DNA of 64,000 nt from Amycolatopsis sp. WAC 01376 (GTDB lineage: Bacteria; Actinomycetota; Actinomycetes; Mycobacteriales; Pseudonocardiaceae). Of this stretch, positions 46,055 through 54,935 are shown piece after piece. Every line of letters begins with the position of its first letter. Within the stretch, counting starts at the first letter, position 1. The position numbers and the translations under genes are program-made. The notes below the pieces were generated by a model. The model was not told where the DNA came from, did not search any database, and was given only the letters and a program-made list of their open reading frames with translations. The stretch spans positions 372,001 to 436,000 of the forward strand of contig NZ_QHKL01000003.1 in assembly GCF_003947415.1 (NCBI RefSeq). Reading direction: 5' to 3'.

Positions 46055-47446
46055 ATGAGCGCCCGCGCCCGGATCCTCGCGTGGGTCCTGCTGGTCGTGC
46101 TGCTGGCGCTCGCCGGGTCGCTGCTGGCGACCCGCACCGTCCTGCACAACCAGCTGGACCAGCGGCTCGACAACGAGATCGCGCACGAGACCGGCAAACT
46201 CCGCGCCTTCCTGGCGTCACCGGACGCCCGCCCGGCCGGGCAACCCGCCACCGTCGAGGCGGTCCTCGGCCGTCACCTGGAACGGAACCTGCCCGAGAAG
46301 TACGAGACGTTCTTCTCGATCAGCGACGGCGTGGCGTCGAGGCGGAGCGCCATCGAGCCGCCGGTCCGGCTCGACACCGACCCGAAGTTCGTCGCCGAAC
46401 TGTCCCGGGCCACGAGCCCGGCCTACGGCACGGTCACCACCGCTGTCGGGTCGGCGCGCTACGGCGTCGTCCCGGTGACCATCGAGGGCTCACCGGGCCG
46501 CGGCGCGCTGGTGATCGTCGAGTTCGTCGACCACGCCGCGGGCGAGATCAACGACGTCGCCGGCGTGATGGCCGCGATGTCGGGGGCCGCGCTGGTGCTG
46601 GCCGGGCTGATCGGCTGGCTGGTCGCCGGCCGCATCCTCGCGCCGGTGCGGGAGGTCCGGCTGGCCGCCGAACAGATCGGCGAGACCGACCTTTCCCGCC
46701 GTATCGAGGTCCGGGGCTCCGACGACGTCGCCGCGCTCGGCCGCACCTTCAACACGATGCTGGACAGGCTTGAAAGCGCCTTCGCCGGACAACGCGACTT
46801 CATCGACGACGCCGGGCACGAACTGCGCACGCCGATCACGATCGTCCGCGGCCATATCGAGCTGATGGGTGACGATCCCGGGGAGAACGCGGCCACCCGG
46901 CATCTGGTCCTCGACGAACTCGGGCGGATGCAACGGATCGTCGACGACCTGCTGGTCCTCGCGAAATCCGGCGGCCCCGACTTCCTCGCGCCCGGCGACA
47001 CCGACCTCGCCGACCTCACCGTCGAGACCCTCGCCAAATCCCGCCCGCTGGCCGACCGCGCCTGGCGGCTGGACGCGGTCGCCGAGATGACCGTCCGCGC
47101 GGACGGTCAGCGCCTCGCGCAGGCCTTGCTGCAACTGGTCTCCAACGCCGTCCGGCACACTGCGCCGGGTCAGGAGATCGCCCTCGGCTCGGAAGTGACC
47201 GCGACGACGGCGCGGCTCTGGGTCCGCGACACCGGCGAGGGTGTCCCGCCCGATTCGCGGAGCCGGATCTTCGAACGCTTCAAACGAGGCAGCAACTCCA
47301 GCGGAGACGACGGCGCCGGGCTCGGCCTGGCGATCGTCGCCGCGATCGCCGAGGCGCACGGCGGCCGAGTCCTGCTCGACACCGCGCCCGGCGAAGGCGC
47401 GCGGTTCACCATCGAGATCCCCGTCGCGGAAGGTGTGGACCGGTGA
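46055..47446 (+). CDS. Sensor histidine kinase
   Basis: A 463-residue kinase with two membrane spans (residues 8-26 and about 165-195) flanking an extracellular domain of about 140 residues. A HAMP domain (ILAPVREVRLAAEQIGETDL), a HisKA box with His255 in DAGHELRTPIT, and a HATPase domain (N-box SNAVRHT, DTGEGVP, GLGLAI) follow. It phosphorylates the response regulator that overlaps its stop. The upstream acidic secreted protein and the control of polyphosphate genes suggest a cation or envelope signal. Confidence 0.92.
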   Translation: MSARARILAWVLLVVLLALAGSLLATRTVLHNQLDQRLDNEIAHETGKLRAFLASPDARPAGQPATVEAVLGRHLERNLPEKYETFFSISDGVASRRSAIEPPVRLDTDPKFVAELSRATSPAYGTVTTAVGSARYGVVPVTIEGSPGRGALVIVEFVDHAAGEINDVAGVMAAMSGAALVLAGLIGWLVAGRILAPVREVRLAAEQIGETDLSRRIEVRGSDDVAALGRTFNTMLDRLESAFAGQRDFIDDAGHELRTPITIVRGHIELMGDDPGENAATRHLVLDELGRMQRIVDDLLVLAKSGGPDFLAPGDTDLADLTVETLAKSRPLADRAWRLDAVAEMTVRADGQRLAQALLQLVSNAVRHTAPGQEIALGSEVTATTARLWVRDTGEGVPPDSRSRIFERFKRGSNSSGDDGAGLGLAIVAAIAEAHGGRVLLDTAPGEGARFTIEIPVAEGVDR

Positions 47447-48105
47447 CCAGTGTGCTGGTGGTGGAGGACTCCGCCCGGATCGGCGCGTTCGTCGAGAAAG
47501 GGCTGCGGGCGCAGGGTTTCGCGACCCGCTGGGTCAAGACCGGCGCCGAAGGGCTGACCGAGGCGTTGACCGGCGCGCACGATCTGGTCGTCCTCGACCT
47601 CGGGCTGCCGGACCTCGACGGTTCGGATCTTCTGCGGGCCCTGCGCGCGGCGGGCCGGACGGTGCCGGTGATCATCCTGACCGCGCGGGACAGCGTCGTC
47701 GACCGGGTCGCCGGGCTGTCCGGCGGCGCCGACGACTATCTGGCCAAACCCTTCGCGTTCGAGGAACTGCTGGCACGGATCCGGTTGCGGCTACGGGGAA
47801 ATCCCGAAGCCGAACCGGCGGTGCTGCGCGCCGGGGAGCTCTCGCTCGACCTGCGCACGCGAAAGGTTTCGGTCGCGGGGGAGGAGAAGGACCTCACCGC
47901 CCGCGAGTTCGCGCTGCTGGAAACCTTGCTGCGCAACCGCGGCCAGGTGCTCTCCCGCGAGCAATTGCTAGGCGGGGTCTGGGGTTTCGACTTCGACCCC
48001 GGATCGAACGTGGTGGACGTCTACATCCGGTACCTGCGCGCGAAGATCGGCGCCGAGCGGATCGAAACCGTGCGGGGGATGGGATACCGGCTCGGTGAGT
48101 CCTGA
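47443..48105 (+). CDS. OmpR-family response regulator
   Basis: A 220-residue regulator: receiver domain with acidic pocket Glu8-Asp9 and phospho-acceptor Asp52 (VVLDLGLPDLDG), then a winged-helix DNA-binding domain (LTAREFALLETLLRNRGQVL, VVDVYIRYLRAKIG). GTG 47443 overlaps the kinase stop. OmpR-type regulators bind direct repeats with 10-11 bp spacing, as found upstream of its own operon (45697-45736) and immediately after this gene (48104-48143). Confidence 0.92.
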   Translation: MTSVLVVEDSARIGAFVEKGLRAQGFATRWVKTGAEGLTEALTGAHDLVVLDLGLPDLDGSDLLRALRAAGRTVPVIILTARDSVVDRVAGLSGGADDYLAKPFAFEELLARIRLRLRGNPEAEPAVLRAGELSLDLRTRKVSVAGEEKDLTAREFALLETLLRNRGQVLSREQLLGGVWGFDFDPGSNVVDVYIRYLRAKIGAERIETVRGMGYRLGES

Positions 48106-48143
48106 TGAGACGGTTCTCATCATGCTCTCACGACGGTCTCTTC
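48104..48143 (+). promoter_or_regulatory. Response-regulator site B: direct repeats, 11-bp period
   Basis: GATGAGACGGTTCTCATC (48104-48121) leads into CTCATC at 48116, CTCACG at 48127 and CTCTTC at 48138. Structure and spacing match site A. It lies 23 bp before the DUF4956 gene. Confidence 0.7.
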
Positions 48144-48165
48144 TTCCGGCGGCACAGTGGTTTCC

Positions 48166-48750
48166 ATGACCACGACACTGCTTCATCTCGCCGTCGACCT
48201 CGTCGCCGCCGTCATCCTCGCCTACGGTATCTACTACCGTCGCCACCTGCGAGGTGATCTCGCCTGCGCCTACCTCGCGTTGAACGTCGGCGTCTGCGTT
48301 TCGGTCGCCGTGCTGCTTTCCGTGCCGACCGCGAGCGCGCTCGGGTTCGGCTTGTTCGGCGTGCTGTCGATCATCCGCCTGCGGTCCGATTCGATCAGCC
48401 AGCAGGAGGTCGCGTACTACTTCGTCGCGCTCGTTCTGGGTCTGGTGAACGGGCTGCCGTCCGCGGACTGGCGGATCGTCGCCGTCTTCAACGTCCTGCT
48501 GCTCGCCGTCATGTACGTCGCGGACCACCCGTCGCGCACCCGTGGTCCGCAGCGGCGGACGGTCGTGCTCGACACCGTGTACCCCGACGAACAGACGATG
48601 CTGATGGAACTGCGGGCGCGCCTCGGCGGAACGGTCGTGCGGCACAGTGTGTCCGAAGTGGACTATGTCCGCGAGGTCACCGTCGTCGACGTCCGCTTCC
48701 GGCCGGACGCCGCCGCGGTCGTCCACGGCGCCCCGGCGGGGCACCGGTGA
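48166..48750 (+). CDS. DUF4956 membrane protein
   Basis: A 194-residue protein with four or five membrane segments in the first 125 residues (LAYGIYYRRHLRGDLACAYL, LGFGLFGVLSIIRLRSDSIS) and a cytoplasmic tail of about 70 residues. The RLRSDSISQQEVAYYF motif is typical of DUF4956. Members are commonly encoded next to VTC-type polyphosphate polymerases, as here, where the next gene overlaps by GTGA; they may help move the polymer or its substrate. It is the first gene behind site B. Confidence 0.87.
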   Translation: MTTTLLHLAVDLVAAVILAYGIYYRRHLRGDLACAYLALNVGVCVSVAVLLSVPTASALGFGLFGVLSIIRLRSDSISQQEVAYYFVALVLGLVNGLPSADWRIVAVFNVLLLAVMYVADHPSRTRGPQRRTVVLDTVYPDEQTMLMELRARLGGTVVRHSVSEVDYVREVTVVDVRFRPDAAAVVHGAPAGHR

Positions 48751-49517
48751 GCGGGCGCGGAACGGCCACCGTCGCCGCGGTGGCCAAGGGACTCCCTTCG
48801 CTGTCGCTCGCGGAAGTCGTCGCCACGAGCGGGCTGATGAGCCGGACGGACCGCAAATACGTCCTGAAGCTCAACGACTTCCTGGCCGTCACCGAGTCGC
48901 TGAGGGCGTCACTGCGCTGTCTGGAGATCGAGGGGCAACGCGTGTTCGGCTACTCGTCGACCTATTTCGACACCCCGGATCTGGCGATCTTCCGGGCGCA
49001 CCGGCAGGATCGGCGGCGCCGGTTCAAGATCCGCACGCGCACCTACACCGACTCGGCCGACACCTACTGCGAGCTCAAGGTCAGCGGACGGCGCGACGAA
49101 ACGGTCAAGGTCCGCCGTCCGCATCCGGCCGAGGCGGCGCACGGCCTGACCGCGCCCGCGCTGACGTTCCTCGACGACGCCCTCACCGCCGCCTACGGCC
49201 GCCCCGCGCCCCGGCCGCTGACCCCGGCGCTGATCACCGACTACCGGCGAACCACCCTCGTCACCGCCGACGCGCGCATCACCTGCGACACGTCACTCGT
49301 CTGGCGGTCCGGGCCGCGAAGCCTGGCCGCCGGGGGCGACCTGGTGCTGCTGGAGGTGAAGTCGGCCTCCGAACGCAACAGCGTCACCGAAGCGTTGGCG
49401 AAGCTGCGGATCCGCGAGCAGTCGGTGAGCAAGTACTGCGCGGGCCTGGTGGCGCTGGGGCTGGCCACCGGCGGGAACCGGTGGCGGCCGGCGCTGCGGC
49501 GGCTCGGCGTGGCGTAA
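48747..49517 (+). CDS. VTC-domain polyphosphate polymerase
   Basis: A 256-residue protein matching the VTC catalytic tunnel domain. It has SRTDRKYVLK at the first strand, SSTYFDTPDLAIFRAHRQ, the basic RRRRFKIRTRTY, ELKVSGRRDETVK and LLEVKSASE, with a final QSVSKYCAG. These Lys/Arg and Glu residues line the triphosphate tunnel that makes polyphosphate from ATP. There are no membrane spans, so it may rely on the coupled DUF4956 protein for membrane location. Confidence 0.9.
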   Translation: MSGRGTATVAAVAKGLPSLSLAEVVATSGLMSRTDRKYVLKLNDFLAVTESLRASLRCLEIEGQRVFGYSSTYFDTPDLAIFRAHRQDRRRRFKIRTRTYTDSADTYCELKVSGRRDETVKVRRPHPAEAAHGLTAPALTFLDDALTAAYGRPAPRPLTPALITDYRRTTLVTADARITCDTSLVWRSGPRSLAAGGDLVLLEVKSASERNSVTEALAKLRIREQSVSKYCAGLVALGLATGGNRWRPALRRLGVA

Positions 49518-49572
49518 CGATCGCGCCGCGGCGTCCGACCCCTGCTGTCGGGGGATCAGAGGGAGGACGAAC

Positions 49573-50091
49573 ATGAGGACCAGGGAGAAGGCCGCGGTCG
49601 CCGTCGCCGGGCTGGCCGTCGCCGCCGCCGGGGGCACGGTGCTCGCCGGGACATCCGGCGCCGTCGGCCCGTCGCCGGCACCGAGCGTGCAGGCCGCGGA
49701 GGCGTCGTGCGTGACCGATGGCGCCGGCATGTGCACCGTGCAGCACGCGCTGGGGACCGTCCCGGCAGCGGTGGTCGTTTCGGCGAACACGCCGGGACAG
49801 TTCAACGCGTACATGCTGAACACGGTGCAGGGTTCGTACACGGCGACGACGTTCCAGGTGCGGGCGATGTTCAACCAGACCACGCCGAAGGCCGGTGGGG
49901 CGATCTGGTTCAGCTTCGCGGCGTATGGCGGGGCGCCGGTGACGACCACGCCGAGCCCACCGAAGAGCTCACCCACACCGACGAAGGTCACGCCACCGAC
50001 CACGACGCCGACTACACAAGCGCCGCCCACTGCTACTTCTGAGCTGCCGGGGACTACTACGCCGGGCGGCGGCTCGGGATTGGGCGGCTGA
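49573..50091 (+). CDS. Secreted protein with Pro/Thr-rich tail
   Basis: A 172-residue exported protein: an Ala-rich signal segment (AAVAVAGLAVAAAGGTVLAG), a beta-rich domain of about 90 residues with two cysteines (ASCVTDGAGMCTVQHALGTV, AYMLNTVQGSYTATTFQVRA), and a long Pro/Thr/Ser tail. I do not recognise the domain. GGGAGGACGAAC precedes the ATG. It is 55 bp after the polyphosphate polymerase and could be the last gene of that operon. Confidence 0.7.
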   Translation: MRTREKAAVAVAGLAVAAAGGTVLAGTSGAVGPSPAPSVQAAEASCVTDGAGMCTVQHALGTVPAAVVVSANTPGQFNAYMLNTVQGSYTATTFQVRAMFNQTTPKAGGAIWFSFAAYGGAPVTTTPSPPKSSPTPTKVTPPTTTPTTQAPPTATSELPGTTTPGGGSGLGG

Positions 50092-50116
50092 CCGTCCAAA
50101 CAGGACCGTAAATCGA

Positions 50117-50269
50117 CTACCGTGGCGGCGGCCGGTCGTCCAATTCGTCGGAGAAGATCGCATCGATACGGAGACCGGCTCGCCGCAGTGCCCGGATGCT
50201 CGCCCTCAGTGACAACACGACGCCGATGACGACCACGACACCGAGCCCGATGGCGACAGGGTTCGCCAC
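50117..50269 (-). CDS. Small membrane protein (50 residues)
   Basis: A 50-residue protein with one membrane span (VAIGLGVVVVIGVVLSLRAS) and a charged C-terminus (DAIFSDELDDRPPPR). GTG 50269 has a GGGAGG ribosome site five bases upstream, which supports this start over a longer frame that would run into the MITE-like element. Function unknown. Confidence 0.5.
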   Translation of the reverse strand: MANPVAIGLGVVVVIGVVLSLRASIRALRRAGLRIDAIFSDELDDRPPPR

Positions 50270-50407
50270 GAGCGCCTCCCTGCCCGATGGACTTGATACC
50301 CCAGGCCCATCCCGATGGTCAGCGTGTCCCGGGCGGCGAGCCGCACGGCGTTGATCCCTGCAACCTAGACGAGCGGACCCCGTCCTGTGCCGGAAACCAG
50401 CTGTTCG

Positions 50408-50574
50408 GCCTAGGCCGTGTCCGGTAAGTCTGTCCGCGGTCTTCGCGCCCAGGTGGTCCCTGACGGCACGGGCGGTCCAGCCGAGTACAGCCCGGTACGA
50501 GGCAGAACCGCCCGCGCCGCCAGGAACCACCTGGATCACGAAGCCCATCGGACACACTTACCGGACACGGCCTA
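50408..50574. mobile_element. MITE-like element with ~30-bp terminal inverted repeats
   Basis: CCTAGGCCGTGTCCGGTAAG at the left end is repeated in inverse form at the right (CTTACCGGACACGGCCTAGG); over 30 bp only about two positions differ. The ends are 167 bp apart, enclose no complete gene, and each outer edge carries CTAG, possibly the target duplication. The GTGTCCGGTAA-type ends resemble those of actinobacterial insertion sequences, so a transposase elsewhere probably mobilised it. Confidence 0.65.
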
Positions 50575-50689
50575 GGCGATCGTGGCAGGTGAGCGCTGTG
50601 ATAACTTGGAGCGAACTGGGACTTCTGTGCGTTCGCAAACCCGCTGTTCGGGCTGGGGCGACTCCCGCGGAGGTGTCAGGTCACCCTTG

Positions 50690-50763
50690 GGGCCGGTAGC
50701 TCAGTTGGTTAGAGCAGGGGACTCATAATCCCTTGGCCGTCGGTTCGAGCCCGACCCGGCCCA
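50690..50763 (+). tRNA. tRNA-Met (CAU), elongator type
   Basis: A 74-nt cloverleaf: acceptor GGGCCGG/CCGGCCC, D-arm GCTCAGTTGGTTAGAGC, anticodon arm GGGACTCATAATCCC with anticodon CAT, variable loop, T-arm GTCGGTTCGAGCCCGAC, discriminator A. The acceptor starts with a G-C pair, so it is not the initiator. The 3' CCA is not encoded. A tRNA-Ile with lysidine-modified CAU is an alternative reading, less likely. Confidence 0.92.
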
Positions 50764-50934
50764 CCGCGTCAAAATCGTTGCCGATCTGCAGGGTTGTTGG
50801 GCCTTCGGCGGCAATTTCCCCTTGGCGTTAATCGCGATTGGGCTCCGTTTTGTCTCCGTTTGCTCAGGTGTGCCGATAGTTGGAGAAGTGCTCTGCGGAG
50901 CCGGTGGTGGCGTAGCAGCCGTTCTGCTTCCTCG
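50764..50934. other. Region 3' of the tRNA without a gene
   Basis: Directly after the tRNA is a lower-GC stretch with repeated CTCCGTTT-like words and no credible coding frame. It looks like decayed sequence, as often found at tRNA integration sites. Confidence 0.4.
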
Positions 50935-51310
50935 TCACAACCGCTGCGGTGGGGGCATCGGCAGGTCCGGAGTTCTTTGCTTCCACAGTTCGACAAGCTG
51001 GGTGCGGTCGCAGGTCGGCGGGGCGTGATCCGTGTTCTCGAGCAGAAGGTCAGTGACGTCCACGGTTTCGCCCTCGGCCTGTCCGCTACCCGGGGTGAAC
51101 CTCACAGTGCCGGAACGGCACTATGGCGCCGGCCGCCGCCCGTTGCGATCCAACGATGCGTACGAGGTCCACAGTGGGCATTGTGCTGAACTCAGGCCTC
51201 GCCACGAGCGTCGCGTGAATGATTTCTTTTTGTAGCTGGGGGGCCAGGTAGGTACGGCCGCGCTCGGGGAAGTCCGCCCACGCCGCCTCCGCGCGGCGGG
51301 CATGCCCGCC
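50935..51310 (-). pseudogene. Possible decayed gene, two frames
   Basis: On the complement, one frame gives WADFPERGRTYLAPQLQKEI through RIVGSQRAAAG and stops at about 51090. A second frame (GTG 51105 to the stop at 50935) gives VRFTPGSGQAEGETVDVTDL, then LVELWKQRTPDLPMPP. Both look protein-like and together suggest a frameshifted gene. Neither half has a recognised domain or ribosome site. Confidence 0.25.
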
Positions 51311-51375
51311 GCGGGCTGCCGACAGAACCGCACGGCTGTCCGGGATAATCGCTGGATCGACTGCCCAACGAACGG

Positions 51376-51753
51376 ATGTGGAACGTGACCCTCGACATCG
51401 ATGTCGACACTCGCCCAATCGCCCGCATCGGAAAGGCTTTCGCCGCGGTCGCCTTCGTTGAAGCAGCGACATGGGCAGGCCTGCTGGCCGGGATGTTCCT
51501 GAAGTACGTCACCGAAACCACCGAACTAGGCGTGCGGATCTTCGGGATGATGCACGGCATCGCCTTCATCGCCTATGTGATCGTGACCATCGCCGCCGCG
51601 GTCTCCTTGCGTTGGAGCCGGAAGGTCACGATCATGGCTGTCCTGGCAGCGATCCCTCCACTGGTAACCCTTCCCTTGGAGATCTGGCTCCGTCGCAGTG
51701 GCCGGCTTGCCTCGGCGACACCCGGCATCGATGGCGAGGCTCTACCTCGTTAA
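51376..51753 (+). CDS. DUF3817 membrane protein
   Basis: A 125-residue protein with three membrane segments and the DUF3817 pattern (AFVEAATWAGLLAGMFLKYV, then GMMHGIAFIAYVIVTIAAAV, and LPLEIWLRRSG). The family's function is unknown. GTG 51385 is an alternative start. It is isolated between decayed stretches. Confidence 0.8.
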   Translation: MWNVTLDIDVDTRPIARIGKAFAAVAFVEAATWAGLLAGMFLKYVTETTELGVRIFGMMHGIAFIAYVIVTIAAAVSLRWSRKVTIMAVLAAIPPLVTLPLEIWLRRSGRLASATPGIDGEALPR

Positions 51754-51885
51754 GGAGCCCCGCTAGGACGTGACCGGCACGGACCGATCTGATCTCTCCT
51801 TGCTGGGCCTCACCGAGTCTGCGATCGAGCGGCAAGGCGCACTCGGTCGTCGTCAAGGTCTGCTGACCTCCTCTCAGGCGTTCAG

Positions 51886-52068
51886 TCACCTGCGCGCGGA
51901 CAACGTCATGCGAACCCGGGGAGCGCCGTGCAGTACTTCCCAGCGGACGTCGTGCGCCGCCGCCCACGCGACCTCCTGCTCCTCGGCCAACCGGGCCTGC
52001 GCGGCGACACACGAAGCGGCGCGGCCGTCGTCTTCCCGCGCCTTCACCACGACTTCGCGCCCTGTCAC
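51886..52068 (-). CDS. Small protein downstream of 52079-52486
   Basis: A 60-residue protein (VTGREVVVKAREDDGRAASC, then LAEEQEVAWAAAHDVRWEVL) with no recognised domain. GTG 52068 lies 10 bp after the stop of the upstream gene, suggesting a two-gene unit. Its coding nature rests on residue composition and spacing only. Confidence 0.4.
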   Translation of the reverse strand: MTGREVVVKAREDDGRAASCVAAQARLAEEQEVAWAAAHDVRWEVLHGAPRVRMTLSARR

Positions 52069-52078
52069 GTATCCGTGT

Positions 52079-52486
52079 CTATCGGAGACGTTCGTCGTCG
52101 TACGCGGCGAAGGCCTCCGCCGCGTCGCCGTCCAAGATCATCGACAGTGCGTAGGAGATAGCCCAGATCCATTCCTCGAGGCGCGCCGCGTCCTCGTCGT
52201 CGATCAGGCCGTTCCCACGGAGCATGCCGTCAGGCGCGACGCCCCAGGCCCGTGCGAAGTGACAGATCCCGACCACGGCGGAAACGACTTCACGCGGCAC
52301 CGAGTCGGCTTGCAGCTGTTCGGTGAGAGCCCGCAACGCGGCCATCACCTCATGGTAGTTCTCCTCGCGCAAGCCACTGAAGGGTCGTAAAGACCCGAGA
52401 AACCCTGTCTGCCACCGCGGATCGTCCACATCCGGGTGCGCGCCGGAGTGGAACAGGAGGGCTTCGCGGGCATCGGCAGGTGTCAC
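52079..52486 (-). CDS. Hypothetical protein
   Basis: A 135-residue, mostly helical acidic protein (MTPADAREALLFHSGAHPDV, VMAALRALTEQLQADSVPRE, EEWIWAISYALSMILDGDAA). No membrane span or known domain is seen. Amino-acid use is normal for a soluble actinobacterial protein. It forms a pair with the 60-residue gene downstream; the pairing recalls small immunity-type or regulatory pairs but nothing specific supports that. Confidence 0.6.
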   Translation of the reverse strand: MTPADAREALLFHSGAHPDVDDPRWQTGFLGSLRPFSGLREENYHEVMAALRALTEQLQADSVPREVVSAVVGICHFARAWGVAPDGMLRGNGLIDDEDAARLEEWIWAISYALSMILDGDAAEAFAAYDDERLR

Positions 52487-53169
52487 GAGACGACCGTAGT
52501 GCGAGACCGCGCACGTCGCTCAGCCCGCCCGTGCCGCGCCGAGGGTGCGCGCGGCACGGGCGACGGTGTCGGACATCGTGGCGGGTGACGGTGGCAGCGT
52601 GAGCACGGTCGGCGTGGTCTCTGGTCCTGACGAGGTGATCCGGGAGCCGGAGCACCCGTTCCCCTGGCTGGGCCTGACGAGCTCGATGGCCTCGCAATGT
52701 TCGCTGACACGCGAATGGTGGCGGCTGGCTTGTTCGCGGTCGTGCCGGTGCTATTCCCGCGTTCCTCTTCGTGCGCGCAGAGCGGAGCGCATCACGCGAA
52801 CCCGGTGATCGCGTTCACTTGACGACGATGCCGTTGGGGCACAGTGCTTCGTGGGCTTCACGGGAAAAGATGGACGAACGAACACGACTCGTTGTCCGAA
52901 CGCGCAGCCCATCCGTCGACGGCATCCGGGTGCCCTCCGTCGCCCTGAGTCCCCGCCGCCGGTGGCCCCGCGGGCACGATGCGGAACTTTCCCGCTCGGC
53001 TTAGCCTGCACAGAACCACTTTTCTCGCGGGAAGCGGCTGCCGCTCACGGCGTGTTTGCGCTACGGTACTCGCTGCTGATGACGTCCTTCGATCCCCGCT
53101 GCCGTGGAGCTGCCGCATGATCTCCCGGCTCGGCCCAGGCGTCCTTGCCCTGTCGATCGTGAGGATTTC
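52487..53169. other. Gene-poor stretch before the conservon
   Basis: About 680 bp without a supported gene. A 12-bp stem hairpin (arms 52526-52537 and 52551-52562, CGCCCGTGCCGC type) is the only clear structure. A short frame near 52600 (VSTVGVVSGPDEVIREPEHP) may be a remnant. The conservon promoter should lie at the right end. Confidence 0.45.
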
Positions 53170-54510
53170 ATGGAGTACCCCCTGCTGACGGCAGCGCTGG
53201 TCTGCGTCTCGCTACTCGCCGCGGCCTTCGCGCTGTTGCTGGTGCGCCAGCGCCGGGTCACCGCCAACACCGGCCGTCGTGGTGAGCAGCTGCTGGCCGA
53301 ACTCCGCGCGCGGGAGGAGGAGGACCGGCACCTGCTGCACAGGCGGTTGCCTGCCATCGTCGAGTCGCAGGTCAACCAGGCCGTGACCGTGCCCGGCCCC
53401 TTGCGTGCCTTCAACGGCGAGGACCCCCACCGCGAACTGCTCGTGGTGATCAGCGAGCTGACCGGCCAGACCCGCCGCAACGCCGCCGAATCCGCCGCCG
53501 CCACCCTGCGCGCGATGATGCGCACGGTGCAGAACCTCGCGGGGGAGCAGCAGGTGCTGATCTCGGCGATGGAGGAGCACCACGACAATCCCGACGTGCT
53601 CGACGGTCTGCTCGGCCTGGACCACGCGAACTCGCAGCTGGGCCGCCGCGCCCAGGCGACCGCCGTGCTCTGCGGTTCGTGGCCGGGCCTGCAGCGCTCC
53701 GCCGCGACCCTGACCGACGTGGTGCGCGGGGCCACCGGCCGCATCCGCGACTACGCGCGCGTGCAGATCCCGGCGCCTTCGGACACCGCGGTGGTCAGCC
53801 AGGCCGTGGAACCGGTGGTGCTGGCGGTGGCCGAGCTGCTGGACAACGGCGCCCGCCACTCGCAGCCCGGCTCACCCGTGCAGGTCACCTTTCAGCAGGC
53901 ACACAACGGGCTGGCGATCGTCATCGACGACGCCGGGGTCGGCATGACGGTGGAAGCGGTGCAGCGCGCGGGCTGGTTACTGGAAGGCCACGGCGGTCAG
54001 GACATCGCCGCGCTCGGTGTGCCGCCGAGGATCGGGTTTGCCGTCATCGGCGTGCTTTCCCGCCGCTACGGTTTCCGCGTCTCTGTGGACATGCGCTCGC
54101 CCTTCGGCGGGGTGCGCGCGGTTCTGTTCCTGCCGAGCGAGCTGCTCACCCGCGCCGCCGTCCCGGCGCCGGCGCCGCAGGAAGTCCCGTCGCTGGCCGC
54201 GCCTGCCAGTCCGGCCGCGATCACTCCCAGCCCGACCCCGCACGTGCGCGTTCCCGCGCCGGAACCACAGCCGGCCGAACCGGCCGAGGAACTGGGCACC
54301 ACCGCGCACGGCCTTCCTCGCCGTCGCCGACGCGCCCCGGCGACCGCGTCGGCCACCACCACGCTGTCGGTTCCGGTGCCGCCGCCCACCGCGCCGGAAG
54401 TGACCGAGTCCCCGGTGAACCACAGCCCGGTCGCCACGGCCACGGCCTGGCAGCGCGGCACCCGCCAGGGCCGCGCTTCTTCCACCGATGACGAAAGGGA
54501 TTTCCAGTGA
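53170..54510 (+). CDS. cvnA: Conservon sensor kinase-like protein (CvnA)
   Basis: A 446-residue membrane protein: one N-terminal span (LLTAALVCVSLLAAAFALLL), a helical dimerisation region, and an HATPase domain with the N-box ELLDNGARHS and G-box DDAGVGM. A long Pro/Ala-rich tail follows. The usual phospho-accepting His box is not evident, as in other conservon CvnA proteins, which are thought to act with CvnB-D as a membrane complex resembling G-protein-coupled signalling. It is the first gene of a tightly overlapping six-gene operon. Confidence 0.9.
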   Translation: MEYPLLTAALVCVSLLAAAFALLLVRQRRVTANTGRRGEQLLAELRAREEEDRHLLHRRLPAIVESQVNQAVTVPGPLRAFNGEDPHRELLVVISELTGQTRRNAAESAAATLRAMMRTVQNLAGEQQVLISAMEEHHDNPDVLDGLLGLDHANSQLGRRAQATAVLCGSWPGLQRSAATLTDVVRGATGRIRDYARVQIPAPSDTAVVSQAVEPVVLAVAELLDNGARHSQPGSPVQVTFQQAHNGLAIVIDDAGVGMTVEAVQRAGWLLEGHGGQDIAALGVPPRIGFAVIGVLSRRYGFRVSVDMRSPFGGVRAVLFLPSELLTRAAVPAPAPQEVPSLAAPASPAAITPSPTPHVRVPAPEPQPAEPAEELGTTAHGLPRRRRRAPATASATTTLSVPVPPPTAPEVTESPVNHSPVATATAWQRGTRQGRASSTDDERDFQ

Positions 54511-54935
54511 GCAGCTCCGTCACCACCAACAACCGGTTGGGCTGGATGCTCGATCAGGCCCTGCAGATGCCGGAGACCATCTCCGCGGTGCTGCTCTCGG
54601 CCGACGGCCTGCTGATGGCTCATTCGCAGGGAATCACCGTGGAGGACGCCGAGCGCACCGCCGCCGCGGTCTCCGGGCTTCAGTCGCTCGCCCGCGCCAC
54701 CGGCGAGTTCTGCCGTCAGCCGCCGGAGCAGTGGCGGCAGACGCTGATCGAATTCGACGGCGGGTTCGTCTTCCTGACTTCCGCCGGACAGGGCGCCTAC
54801 GTCGCGGTGTCGACCACCGGCCGGGTGGACATCGAGGGTGTTTCCTCGCGATTGCAAGAGCTGGTGCAAAGACTCGGCCAGGAACTCACCGCGCCACCGC
54901 GCTTTCCGGCCGAGGGACCTGGCAACCCGGCATGA
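54507..54935 (+). CDS. cvnB: Roadblock/LC7-domain protein (CvnB)
   Basis: A 142-residue roadblock/LC7 protein (LDQALQMPETISAVLLSADG, GLLMAHSQG, GGFVFLTSAGQGAYVAVSTT). MglB-like members act as GTPase-activating partners of small Ras-like proteins; in conservons the partner is CvnD. The GTG start overlaps the CvnA stop. Confidence 0.93.
   Translation: MSSSVTTNNRLGWMLDQALQMPETISAVLLSADGLLMAHSQGITVEDAERTAAAVSGLQSLARATGEFCRQPPEQWRQTLIEFDGGFVFLTSAGQGAYVAVSTTGRVDIEGVSSRLQELVQRLGQELTAPPRFPAEGPGNPA

Noticed and set aside
50690-50763. Initiator tRNA-Met
   Set aside because: The first acceptor pair is G-C and the anticodon stem lacks the three consecutive G-C pairs in the initiator layout, so the elongator type is favoured.
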